Shown: positions 28,808 through 36,653 of the stretch, one piece after another | How positions within the stretch are numbered: the first letter of the stretch is position 1 | Layout: the number at the start of each line of letters is the position of its first letter | Assembly: GCF_026914305.1 (NCBI RefSeq) | Contig: NZ_CP113866.1 | Location: forward strand, 1,615,501-1,679,500 | Origin: Caldicellulosiruptor acetigenus | Lineage (GTDB): Bacteria > Bacillota > Thermoanaerobacteria > Caldicellulosiruptorales > Caldicellulosiruptoraceae | Length of the DNA: 64,000 bases | Direction of reading: 5' to 3' | Position numbers and translations under genes: made by a program | Notes under the pieces: generated by a model | Told to the model about the DNA's origin: nothing | The model's database searches: none | The model's input: only the letters and a program-made list of their open reading frames with translations

Positions 28808-30442
28808 TTATTTACCAGAAGAGAATGCTTTAAGATTCTTCATAAATCTTTCATATGCGGCTTGATTTATTTTCAGCCATTCTTGCAATTTCATCTTATT
28901 TAGTTCTTTAATATATGCATTCCATTCTTTATCGATTGTACCTTTCATTATCCATTCAGCAGCTTTTCTATTTGCGTAATTAATCAAGTTGGTTTGAATC
29001 TGATTCATTTTGTCAGCTTCATCTGCTGAATAGAATACTGGTGGCCATGGATCAGGATCTGCATATGGTGCTACATATTTCTTCATAAAGTTAACTTTCT
29101 GATCAGTATAGGTGAGTCTCAAGATCTTTGTATAACCCGGATCTTCAAAAACTGCCCAAGGAACGCTGTGTGCAGGGGATACTTTACAACGCCATTGTTG
29201 TTGATTCATACCAGCTGGTGGATCAGGAATATAGTACCACCCTTCTGGACTTTTCTTAAGTCTTACTCCAAATTCACCCTCAATAAGTTCAACTGACATC
29301 TTCTCATCATACATCGTGTCAATGTATCTAATCGCAACTTCAGGCATCTTACAAGCTCTTGTTATTACGGCACCCCATCTATCATATCCTGGATATGCAG
29401 CGTGATACATAACTGGTTTTCTTCCATTTGGCCCTTTTAGTGGCGGCATATAGTCATAGTATTCATGAGCAGTTTTTGTAGAAAAATCATCATTTATATC
29501 CCATAAATCAGCATATCCAACAATATAAGGCTGAGCGTTTAATTTTGAAGCTTTCTTAGCATAATCTTGGGTAAACCATTCTTTATCAATAAGTCCCTCT
29601 TTCCAAAGTTTGCTCAACCATTTAATAGCCTCTTTGTATTCTGGCAATGTTCCTAAAAATACAACTTTTCCATTTCTTACATCAGCGAAATACCATCGTG
29701 CACTTATTCCAAACGAATCCATTAAGTAACCTAAACCATGCATAGTCATGGGGTCACCTATTGCTGTAATTGGGATTTCATCAGCTTTACCATTCTTGTT
29801 TGGATCTTTTGTTTTGAAAGCAATCATTACTTTTTCAAACTCGTCTATATTTGTAGGCATTTTTAACCCTAAATCTTTGAGCCATTTTACGTTAATAACA
29901 CCAACACCCATCCCTTCTCGATACATCCATGGACCCTCATTTACGCGAGGAGTTGTATATATGTGTCCGTCAGGTGCAGTTACTAATGCTTTCGTTGCCG
30001 GATGTTTTTTGAATATATTTTTTAGGTTAGTAGTATATTGATCAATCAATTTTTCCAATGGTTTAAAAACACCCATTCCACCATACTTCGCTAACTCAAA
30101 ATCCGTGCAACCAAATATAATATCTGGTAAGTCTCCGCTTGCTAACATTAAGCTCTTTTTCTCAGCAAATTGGCTACCTGGCATAATCCATTTAATATGC
30201 ACATTTGTTAGTTTCTCTAATCTTTTGAATTGATTGTACTCATTATAATCCTTGGGCATATCTGCACTGTAATTGTTTACTAAAATTGTAAGCGTTACTT
30301 TGTTTTTAACTATCGGGAAGCCAGTTTTGTTGAAATTGGACGATGCATTAACAAGCATCATTGTGGAGACAGCAATTATAGAAACAACAAAGCAAACAAT
30401 TACACACCATGATAATCTCTTTAAAAACTTTTTCCTTCTCAT
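28808..30442 (-). CDS. Extracellular solute-binding protein (LplA-like, CUT1)
   Basis: Captures oligosaccharide outside the membrane and delivers it to the two flanking permeases. 544 residues, typical of the large LplA-like binding proteins that accompany LplB/LplC permeases. Residues about 10-34 form a hydrophobic export signal ending MMLVNASSNF. The usual lipobox cysteine is absent, so it is not an obvious lipoprotein. Repeated aromatic and Asp-rich segments (YDYMPPLKGPNGRKP, AYPGYDRWG) match the family. Arabinan oligosaccharides as ligand are inferred from the operon. Confidence 0.92.
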   Translation of the reverse strand: MRRKKFLKRLSWCVIVCFVVSIIAVSTMMLVNASSNFNKTGFPIVKNKVTLTILVNNYSADMPKDYNEYNQFKRLEKLTNVHIKWIMPGSQFAEKKSLMLASGDLPDIIFGCTDFELAKYGGMGVFKPLEKLIDQYTTNLKNIFKKHPATKALVTAPDGHIYTTPRVNEGPWMYREGMGVGVINVKWLKDLGLKMPTNIDEFEKVMIAFKTKDPNKNGKADEIPITAIGDPMTMHGLGYLMDSFGISARWYFADVRNGKVVFLGTLPEYKEAIKWLSKLWKEGLIDKEWFTQDYAKKASKLNAQPYIVGYADLWDINDDFSTKTAHEYYDYMPPLKGPNGRKPVMYHAAYPGYDRWGAVITRACKMPEVAIRYIDTMYDEKMSVELIEGEFGVRLKKSPEGWYYIPDPPAGMNQQQWRCKVSPAHSVPWAVFEDPGYTKILRLTYTDQKVNFMKKYVAPYADPDPWPPVFYSADEADKMNQIQTNLINYANRKAAEWIMKGTIDKEWNAYIKELNKMKLQEWLKINQAAYERFMKNLKAFSSGK

Positions 30443-30463
30443 TTCCTAAACCTCCTCCTCTTT

Positions 30464-31363
30464 TTAACCTTTAATAGCTCCCAACATAATACCCTTTACA
30501 AAATACTTTTGAACAAAAGGATAAAACACCAAAATTGGTAAACTTGAAATAATCATTATAGAATATTTAACAAGTTGTGCAGTTTTGAGACGCTGTGTTA
30601 TATCACTTACATCTTGCATAGCACCTCCCATCGTTACCTGATTAGAAATTAAAATGTCTCTCAGAACAAGCTGCAGTGGATACTTTTCTGGAGATTTTAA
30701 ATAAATTAGAGCGTCAAAGAAAGAATTCCATTTGCCAACAGCATAAAATAAAGTCATAACTGCTATAAGAGGAACTGATAGCGGAAGAGCAATCATGAAG
30801 AAAAACCTTAAGTCACCACATCCGTCAATCCGAGCTGCTTCAATAAGTTCATCAATCCAACTGCCTTCATAAAATGACTTTGCAATAATTACGTTAAAAA
30901 CTGATACGGCAGTTGGAATTATCATCACCCAGAATGTATCTAACAAACCAAGACTTTTGACTAAAAGATATGTAGGAATCAAACCCCCATTAAAGAAAAG
31001 AGTAAATGTAAACATCAAAATTATAAACCTTCTACCGAACAAGTCTCGACGCGAAATTGCATACCCAGCTGATAATGTTAAAAAAACACCAACAACTGTA
31101 CCCACAATAGTATAAATAATTGTATTTTTATATCCTGTCACAATTTGTGGATAGTGGAATAATCTTTGATATCCCAGAAGAGTAAACCCTTTAGGCCAAA
31201 ACAGCACTTCTCCTCTGTTCACTAAGTCAGGATCACTAAATGAAGCTATTATAACAAAATACATCGGATATCCAACTATTATTAAGACTAATAGCATTAT
31301 ACAATAATTGAAAACATCAAAGATCTTGTCGCTTCTAATTTGTCTTATTGAATGGGAATTCAC
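30464..31363 (-). CDS. Carbohydrate ABC transporter permease (LplC/YtcP type)
   Basis: Second permease of the importer, 299 residues with six hydrophobic segments. The EAA loop is EAARIDGCGDLRFFFMIALPLS, with the C-terminal KYFVKGIMLGAIKG ending characteristic of MalG-like subunits. It is the first gene of the arabinan operon, about 130 bp after the promoter, and precedes the binding-protein gene by 21 bp. Confidence 0.93.
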   Translation of the reverse strand: MNSHSIRQIRSDKIFDVFNYCIMLLVLIIVGYPMYFVIIASFSDPDLVNRGEVLFWPKGFTLLGYQRLFHYPQIVTGYKNTIIYTIVGTVVGVFLTLSAGYAISRRDLFGRRFIILMFTFTLFFNGGLIPTYLLVKSLGLLDTFWVMIIPTAVSVFNVIIAKSFYEGSWIDELIEAARIDGCGDLRFFFMIALPLSVPLIAVMTLFYAVGKWNSFFDALIYLKSPEKYPLQLVLRDILISNQVTMGGAMQDVSDITQRLKTAQLVKYSIMIISSLPILVFYPFVQKYFVKGIMLGAIKG

Positions 31364-31502
31364 TTTAATCCCACCTTCCTTACTTTTTAATTAAGATTCT
31401 CTTCTTGTATTATGTGTTTTTTGCCTTATATCATTTTATACCTCCTTATTTTGTTTTAGTATTTTCTAAAATATTTGATTTTAATTTCAACTTTGTAATT
31501 AC

Positions 31503-31531
31503 ATTATATAAACTTTTTTAAATTTTGTCAA
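31503..31531 (-). promoter_or_regulatory. Consensus promoter of the arabinan operon
   Basis: On the minus strand TTGACA (31526-31531), a 17-bp spacer and TATAAT (31503-31508), a full sigma-A consensus. Transcription would start near 31496, leaving a 5' leader of about 130 bases before the first permease. Confidence 0.85.
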
Positions 31532-31555
31532 GCATATTTCAAAAAAAATTATAGA

Positions 31556-31573
31556 ACTTGTACATGTACAAGT
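31556..31573. promoter_or_regulatory. 18-bp perfect palindrome, candidate sugar-regulator operator
   Basis: ACTTGTACATGTACAAGT is a perfect palindrome centred about 68 bp upstream of the arabinan operon start. Its half-site ACTTGTAC resembles the AraR half-site ATTTGTAC of Bacillus, but with two extra central bases. It lies in the divergent region between the operon and the ArsR-type regulator gene. Confidence 0.7.
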
Positions 31574-31598
31574 AACTAAATAGCAAATATATTTAGTT
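31574..31598. repeat. Inverted repeat next to the palindrome
   Basis: AACTAAATA (31574-31582) and TATTTAGTT (31590-31598) are exact inverted arms with a 7-base gap, directly abutting the 18-bp palindrome. It could be a second operator or an AT-rich accident. Confidence 0.5.
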
Positions 31599-31645
31599 TT
31601 TTAAAAATTTATTTGAATAAAACTGAAAATACTTCATATTCTATC

Positions 31646-31674
31646 TTGCAAATTATTTTAAAACCAGCTAAAAT
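31646..31674 (+). promoter_or_regulatory. Promoter of the ArsR-type regulator
   Basis: TTGCAA (31646-31651), a 17-bp spacer and TAAAAT (31669-31674), about 40 bp before the ATG. The rest of the 352-bp gap holds the two inverted repeats and the divergent promoter, with no gene. Confidence 0.6.
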
Positions 31675-31715
31675 AAAAATGTTCAAATCTATAAAAAAAG
31701 GGTGGAATAAAAATC

Positions 31716-32630
31716 ATGAAACAAATAGACAATCTCAAAGAAGCAAAAATTCTCTTTGAAGCTTTAGCATCTGATGCAAGATTAGAGATTATCAATCTCC
31801 TGAGTAAGCATCGCGAAATGAACATGAATGAAATTGCACAAAAACTTGGGCTTACGAATGGCGCAGTTACTCAGCACATGAAAAAGCTAATTGCTGCTGG
31901 GATTGTTACAATCAGTGCAGCTGCAGGAAAACATGGCAATCAAAAGATTTGCCGTCTTGTTGAAGACAAGATAATTATTAACATTGTAACAAAGCATCCT
32001 CAAAAATTATATGAGTGCGAAATCAAAGTGGGAAATTACTCTATCTTTGAGGTTTATCCAACCTGCGGACTTGCTACAAAAGACAAATTAATTGGAGAGG
32101 TGGATGACCCCAAATACTTTGCTCATCCAGAACATGTTAACTGTGATATTATCTGGTTTACAAAGGGCTATGTAGAATATATAATCCCTAATTTTCTGCG
32201 CCAAAATCAAAGAGCTGTTGAAATTCAAATTTCATTTGAAATTTCTTCAGAAGCCCCAGGTGTTAGTGAAAACTGGCCTTCAGATATATACTTTTACTTA
32301 AATGGAGTTGAACTTGGTTACTGGACAAGCCCAGGGGATTTTGGTGGAGATGTCAAAGGAATTTTTACACCTGATTGGTGGTTTCCTAACTGGAACCAAT
32401 ATGGGCTTTTAAAACTTCTTTCTGTTTCTGAAGATGGGACATATATAGACGGATTTAAAATTTCCAATGTCACCATAAAAGATATTGACATAGAGTCCAA
32501 AAATGAAATAAGGTTCAGAGTTGCTGTGCCTGATCATGCAAAAAACATTGGAGGAGTTACACTATTTGGAAGGCACTTTGGAAACTATGACCAGGATATA
32601 AAGTTCCGAATATTTTATGAGGAAGTATAA
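31716..32630 (+). CDS. ArsR-family regulator with a large beta-rich C-terminal domain
   Basis: 304 residues. The N-terminal winged helix (about 1-90) has ALASDARLEIINLL, the recognition region EIAQKLGLTNGAVTQHMKKL and the wing AAAGKHGNQK, as in ArsR/COG4189-like regulators. Residues 105-304 form a Trp/Tyr/Asp-rich, probably beta-sandwich domain (DIYFYLNGVELGYW, GDFGGDVKG, WWFPNWNQYG) that may sense a sugar; this is inference. There is no metal-binding cysteine pair like that of metal-sensing ArsR. Divergent from the arabinan operon, so it is the likely local regulator. A GGGTGG site precedes the ATG. Confidence 0.85.
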   Translation: MKQIDNLKEAKILFEALASDARLEIINLLSKHREMNMNEIAQKLGLTNGAVTQHMKKLIAAGIVTISAAAGKHGNQKICRLVEDKIIINIVTKHPQKLYECEIKVGNYSIFEVYPTCGLATKDKLIGEVDDPKYFAHPEHVNCDIIWFTKGYVEYIIPNFLRQNQRAVEIQISFEISSEAPGVSENWPSDIYFYLNGVELGYWTSPGDFGGDVKGIFTPDWWFPNWNQYGLLKLLSVSEDGTYIDGFKISNVTIKDIDIESKNEIRFRVAVPDHAKNIGGVTLFGRHFGNYDQDIKFRIFYEEV

Positions 32631-32634
32631 AACA

Positions 32635-32658
32635 AAAGAGGGGAATGTTCCCCTCTTT
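32635..32658. terminator. Bidirectional terminator after the regulator gene
   Basis: AAAGAGGGGAA and TTCCCCTCTTT form a tight 11-bp stem between two convergent genes, with A-runs and T-runs on the outside. Confidence 0.8.
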
Positions 32659-32693
32659 CGAGCTCTCAAGCTTTTAATTACTTTCTATGTAAA

Positions 32694-33188
32694 CTATGAA
32701 GCTCTCACAACTCTTTTTAAAAATCGAATATCAATTTCATGCTCAACTGTCATGTCACGCAAATATTCAAACCCTTCTTTTAATCTTCCTGTTTGCTGCT
32801 CTAAATTGTCAAATCTTTTGTACACCTCATCTCTGAACATAATCATCTCTGTTCGGAACTCTGTCAAGAACGCAACCTGGTCATATACAGCGTTCATTCT
32901 TCTTGTCAGCTCTTTGTCATTTTCTTTTAATATAACAATGTCCTGCTTAATAGTCTGAACATCTTCCTCTAACTTAGTAACTCTCTGTTCAAGCATGTCT
33001 AATCTCATTTCAACAACGTCAAGCCTCTGCTCAACCTTGTCAAGCCTCTGCTCAACTCTATCAAGCCTCTGCTCAACTCTATCAAGCCTCTGCTCAATCT
33101 TATCTAATCTTTTCTCAATAGCATCAAGTCGCCCATTAATTTTTTCGAGAGATGAAAATATAGCTTGCAAAACATCACTTTCTGGCAT
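32694..33188 (-). CDS. Coiled-coil heptad-repeat protein of unknown function
   Basis: 164 residues, predicted almost entirely helical. Residues about 18-75 repeat the heptad RLD(K/R)VEQ several times, a long coiled coil, followed by further heptad-like segments (TKLEEDVQTIKQDI) and a conserved-looking C-terminus (RDMTVEHEIDIRFLKR). No enzyme motif or membrane segment is seen. The ATG at 33188 has AGGAGG 6 bp upstream and is preferred over 33209. The DNA holds exact 21-bp tandem repeats. Similar small heptad proteins are common in this lineage; function unknown. Confidence 0.75.
   Translation of the reverse strand: MPESDVLQAIFSSLEKINGRLDAIEKRLDKIEQRLDRVEQRLDRVEQRLDKVEQRLDVVEMRLDMLEQRVTKLEEDVQTIKQDIVILKENDKELTRRMNAVYDQVAFLTEFRTEMIMFRDEVYKRFDNLEQQTGRLKEGFEYLRDMTVEHEIDIRFLKRVVRAS
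33020..33103 (-). repeat. 21-bp tandem repeat inside the coiled-coil gene
   Basis: Units begin at 33020, 33041, 33062 and 33083 (CAAGCCTCTGCTCAA core), with a diverged fifth unit at 33104. Each unit encodes exactly one heptad, so copy number can change without shifting the frame. Confidence 0.9.
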
Positions 33189-33226
33189 TTTTTGCCTCCT
33201 AAATTTCAAATTTTATAGATAGAAAG

Positions 33227-33232
33227 ATTATA
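33227..33232 (-). promoter_or_regulatory. Extended -10 promoter of the coiled-coil gene
   Basis: On the minus strand TGATATAAT (TG, one base, TATAAT) lies about 40 bp before the ATG. No good -35 is present. Confidence 0.5.
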
Positions 33233-33263
33233 TCATAATTCTTTTACCAATTTTTCTGTATTT

Positions 33264-33929
33264 TTATTCCATATCTTTTATAACCTGAATCTGGTCTCTT
33301 GCAAGTTCAAGAATGTGAGGATTGTTTCGAGCTTCTTTGCTTGATATAAGCCTTGAAAACCATTTTCTTGCCTCGTCAATTTCACCTACTCGTCTCGAAA
33401 GCTCACCTATCAAGTACATGACCGTTGCCAAATCTATTTCATCTCCTGACCCTTCTTCATGTTCAAAAGCATCCTTATATGTTTGGAGGGCAAGTTTTTG
33501 AAATTCAAGCTCTTTTTCTTTATCTTGACTTAGCCTGTAGAGCCATGAAATTCTCAGCAAAATCCCTGCAACCTCATATTTGTTGACTTTTCTCTTAGAT
33601 GTTGCTGTAATCAAAGCCAACTTGTACAATGTAACAGCATCATCTACTGTTCTTTCAAAAGGAATCTCTCTTTTTACCCACTTTGAAGCAACCTTTTCTT
33701 TTAATGATTCTACATCCCATTTTGTAAGTTTCCCAAAATTTTTGCTGAGAGCTGCATAACCACATTCCCCGCAGACAATAACATCATACAAAAGAGGATT
33801 GACGCCCTTGTAGTAAACACAAAGGTCAGTATCCCTGCTCTCTATAAAAATTGCTGAACTTTTCACAAACGGTGCTTTGATTGGGCTGCCGCATACAGGG
33901 CACTCTAATGTTTTTTCATAAATGTCCAT
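33264..33929 (-). CDS. DUF2225 domain protein
   Basis: 221 residues of the DUF2225 family, function unknown. An N-terminal zinc-ribbon-like pair is formed by CPVCGSPIKAP and CGECGYAAL. The remainder is helical, with TPR-like repeats around YKLALITATSKRKVNKYEVAGILLR reduced to helix pairs (ISWLYRLSQDKEKE, IGELSRRVGEIDEARKWF). It follows the VanW gene by 18 bp on the same strand and is the last gene of that group. Confidence 0.85.
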   Translation of the reverse strand: MDIYEKTLECPVCGSPIKAPFVKSSAIFIESRDTDLCVYYKGVNPLLYDVIVCGECGYAALSKNFGKLTKWDVESLKEKVASKWVKREIPFERTVDDAVTLYKLALITATSKRKVNKYEVAGILLRISWLYRLSQDKEKELEFQKLALQTYKDAFEHEEGSGDEIDLATVMYLIGELSRRVGEIDEARKWFSRLISSKEARNNPHILELARDQIQVIKDME

Positions 33930-33947
33930 TTTTCTTATCCTCTCCCC

Positions 33948-35324
33948 TTAATCATAGACAGATGAAGAGACAGTCTCTTTTGCTTTTGTTCCAACCAGTA
34001 TTACAGCATTTACAGGTTTATAATAGTCATAGGACAGAAGCTTTCTTTCTATTAACTTGCCATCTTTATAAACAAGCATATAAGTCTTTACTTTCAAGCC
34101 GTTTTGGGGTTTATTGGAAAGCTTTTCTACTCCTTGCGGAAGTGTTGGGTCATTCTTGTAAACCTTTTTATATGGTACTCTTTCGATTACTTCCGATTCG
34201 AACTTAACCACTTCACCCTTGTGATTATTTTTACCATAAAGGTTAACCGTCACAGTATTTTGGGAAGTATAACTTTCAACATAGATAGGTGCACTTGTTG
34301 TGTTCTTGAATTTAAAATCTATTGAACCTGAAGCAATTGTTGCATCCCTGCCAGGTGGCACGTACGAAATTAGAGCTGAATGAGGTGCTCTTTCCACAAC
34401 CTTCAGCTGAGCCATCAAAACTGCATTGTACATAGTGGTTGCTATTTGACAAAGTCCACCACCAACACCGTCTACAAACTCGTTATTGACAATTACTTTG
34501 GCAATTTTAAAACCATTCTCAACCGTTACAGGTCCAATTGCCTTTGACAGTGAAAATACTTCGCCCGGCATCACTAAGCTACCATTTATCTTTTGCGCAG
34601 CCACCCTTATATTTTCGCTTCTTGCAACATTTGAACTATCAAACTTTGTGGTAAACGAACCTATTATTTCTTTTATTTTTGACAGCTCACTTGCTGTGAT
34701 TCGCGGCATTACTTTTAAAAATCTTGCATAAACCTTGCCTTCTTGCTTGTTTTTAATCATATCTTTTAATTTATTCAAAAGATAGGCATAATCAAGTTTT
34801 TTCCCTACTCTCTCTGAAGTTATAACAAACTGGTCTCCTACTTTTTTGATACTTGCATTAACAGGCGATTGATAGTGTGTGTTGAAAAGCTCATCTACAA
34901 ACTTTTTGAGTTTATCTTGATCATACTCAAAATTAAGTCTTATTATAACTGGATTTTCATAAACCTTTTTTATCTCTTTAAACCGTGTTGCAAGGTTGCC
35001 CTTTCTGCCAATTGAATATGCCTTTTCTACTGCCTTGTCTATATCCATCTTTATTCCAAGAGAAGAATACTCAAGAAAATAACTTTTGCCTTCAACTATA
35101 ACTTCAATTTTTTTGTTCTGCAGCGGCTCAAAATATGTCTTTTTTAAAAGCTCAAGAGCCTGCTCTGTGGTAAGTCCACCCAAATGGACACCCTCAACAT
35201 AAACACCCTTATAAATCCTATCTGTGTCAAGAACTTTTGTAACATTGTTATAAAGAGTATATCCCAAAACTGTGCTTGCTATCAAAAGCACTACTACAAT
35301 CCCAATTAATATATACCTTCTCAC
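33948..35324 (-). CDS. VanW-family protein with peptidoglycan-binding and G5 domains
   Basis: 458 residues, cell-envelope protein with one N-terminal membrane segment (about 4-26). Residues about 40-220 resemble the paired PG_binding_4 repeats (VYVEGVHLGGLTTEQALELL), the VanW domain follows (FSLSKAIGPVTVENGF, GGGLCQIATTMYNAVL, PHSALISYVPPGRDATI), and the C-terminus looks like a G5 domain (ERVPYKKVYKNDPTLPQG). The role in cell wall biology is inferred from domains. GTG start at 35324; GGGGGT at the stop of the preceding gene may serve as ribosome site. Confidence 0.9.
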   Translation of the reverse strand: MRRYILIGIVVVLLIASTVLGYTLYNNVTKVLDTDRIYKGVYVEGVHLGGLTTEQALELLKKTYFEPLQNKKIEVIVEGKSYFLEYSSLGIKMDIDKAVEKAYSIGRKGNLATRFKEIKKVYENPVIIRLNFEYDQDKLKKFVDELFNTHYQSPVNASIKKVGDQFVITSERVGKKLDYAYLLNKLKDMIKNKQEGKVYARFLKVMPRITASELSKIKEIIGSFTTKFDSSNVARSENIRVAAQKINGSLVMPGEVFSLSKAIGPVTVENGFKIAKVIVNNEFVDGVGGGLCQIATTMYNAVLMAQLKVVERAPHSALISYVPPGRDATIASGSIDFKFKNTTSAPIYVESYTSQNTVTVNLYGKNNHKGEVVKFESEVIERVPYKKVYKNDPTLPQGVEKLSNKPQNGLKVKTYMLVYKDGKLIERKLLSYDYYKPVNAVILVGTKAKETVSSSVYD

Positions 35325-35332
35325 CTCAAAAT

Positions 35333-35878
35333 TTACCCCCGTCCAGCAATTGCTTCAAAGCCCTTTTCAAGAGCCAAACAGTTTAAATTATAAATTTCTT
35401 CTGTTTTTGAAAACTCTCTTAAAACATCTTTTGCCTCGTCAACTGAAAAGTTCTGCTTTATTGCCAAATATGCGCCAAACATTACGATGTTTGCAACTCG
35501 AACATTCCCTACTCTTGAAGCAATCTCAGTTGCCGGAATATAATGAACATTTACATCATTTCTATTTGCAGAAGTATCCACAAGAGAACTGTTTACAAGT
35601 AAAAGTCCACTTTTTTTTATTGCATGTTCAAATTTTTCAAGCGAAGGCTTGTTTAAAACAAATAATGTATCGGGATTAAACACAACAGGAGAACCAATCA
35701 TATCACTTGAGATTATAACACTGCAGTTTGCTGTCCCACCCCTCATTTCAGGTCCGTACGACGGAAGCCATGACACATTAAACCCCTTTTTCATTCCAAG
35801 ATGGGCAAATACCTGGCCTAAAAAAAGAACACCCTGGCCACCAAATCCTGCAATTAAAATCTCCTCTGTCATCTTCAA
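35333..35878 (-). CDS. 2-oxoacid:ferredoxin oxidoreductase, gamma subunit
   Basis: Gamma subunit of a four-subunit, CoA-forming 2-oxoacid:ferredoxin oxidoreductase (KOR/VOR type), 181 residues. Family motifs are GFGGQGVLFLGQVFA at the N-terminus and SYGPEMRGGTANCSVIIS. It overlaps the beta-subunit gene by 4 bp. The complex oxidises a 2-oxoacid to acyl-CoA and reduces ferredoxin in the cytoplasm; whether it uses branched-chain 2-oxoacids or 2-oxoglutarate cannot be decided here. Confidence 0.92.
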   Translation of the reverse strand: MKMTEEILIAGFGGQGVLFLGQVFAHLGMKKGFNVSWLPSYGPEMRGGTANCSVIISSDMIGSPVVFNPDTLFVLNKPSLEKFEHAIKKSGLLLVNSSLVDTSANRNDVNVHYIPATEIASRVGNVRVANIVMFGAYLAIKQNFSVDEAKDVLREFSKTEEIYNLNCLALEKGFEAIAGRG

Positions 35879-36615
35879 ATTCCCCTACCTTTATCCTTGA
35901 AAATTCCCAAACTGTAGTATTTTAGCACCTCATTTTCTATTCTCTTCATGCTCTCACTCGGCGAAAGTCCCCAGTTTGTAGGGCAGTTTGAAAGCACTTC
36001 TATAATAGAAAAGCCTTCATTGTTCATCTGAACTTCAAAAGCTCTTCTTATTGCCTTTTTTGTGAACTCAATATTTTTTAAGTTATGTATTGAAGTTCTT
36101 GCAACAAAGGCAACACCATCAAGTGGCACAAGCATTTCACAAAGCTTTATATGATAACCTTGCACCTTTGGGTCACGTCCGTATGGAGATGAAACTGTCA
36201 CCTGTCCAGGAATTGTTGTCGGTGCCATCTGACCACCTGTCATAGCATAAACTCCGTTGTTAACAAATATAGCTGTAAAGTTTTCACCGCGGGTTGCTGC
36301 ATGTATGACCTCAGATGTTCCAATTGCCGCAATATCACCGTCACCTTGATATGAAAACACAAGAGCATCTGGAATACTTCTTTTTACACCTGTTGCAGCG
36401 GCTGTGGCTCTCCCATGAGCTGCTGCCACAAAGTCAAAATTAAAATAGTCATATATAAAAACTGCACAGCCAACAGGTGCGACACCTATTATTTTACTCT
36501 CTTTGTAATCCTCGTCAATAACCTCAGCAATCAGTCTGTGAATGATTCCGTGACCGCACCCTGGGCAATAATGCATACTCTCTTTTGTCAAACACTCTGG
36601 TCTTTTGAATTTCAT
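35875..36615 (-). CDS. 2-oxoacid:ferredoxin oxidoreductase, beta (TPP-binding) subunit
   Basis: Thiamine-diphosphate-binding subunit, 246 residues. CPGCGHGIIHRL is the beta-subunit signature. The TPP/Mg motif is YQGDGDIAAIGTSE with the downstream NNGVYAMTGGQMAPTT. It follows the alpha gene by 38 bp and overlaps the gamma gene, so the four subunits are expressed together. Confidence 0.93.
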   Translation of the reverse strand: MKFKRPECLTKESMHYCPGCGHGIIHRLIAEVIDEDYKESKIIGVAPVGCAVFIYDYFNFDFVAAAHGRATAAATGVKRSIPDALVFSYQGDGDIAAIGTSEVIHAATRGENFTAIFVNNGVYAMTGGQMAPTTIPGQVTVSSPYGRDPKVQGYHIKLCEMLVPLDGVAFVARTSIHNLKNIEFTKKAIRRAFEVQMNNEGFSIIEVLSNCPTNWGLSPSESMKRIENEVLKYYSLGIFKDKGRGI

Positions 36616-36653
36616 CCTATCATCTTCCTCTCAAATTTGATGAGCCCCATTTG

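Noticed and set aside
31421..31450. Tiny leader frame (AAGGAGG then ATG-ATA-TAA) in the 5' leader of the arabinan operon
   Set aside because: Two codons only; a good ribosome site near it may be chance, and no attenuator structure was seen around it.
33020..33103. Short regular repeats that could suggest a CRISPR array
   Set aside because: The repeats are directly adjacent without spacers, have a 21-bp period and encode heptads of a coiled-coil protein.
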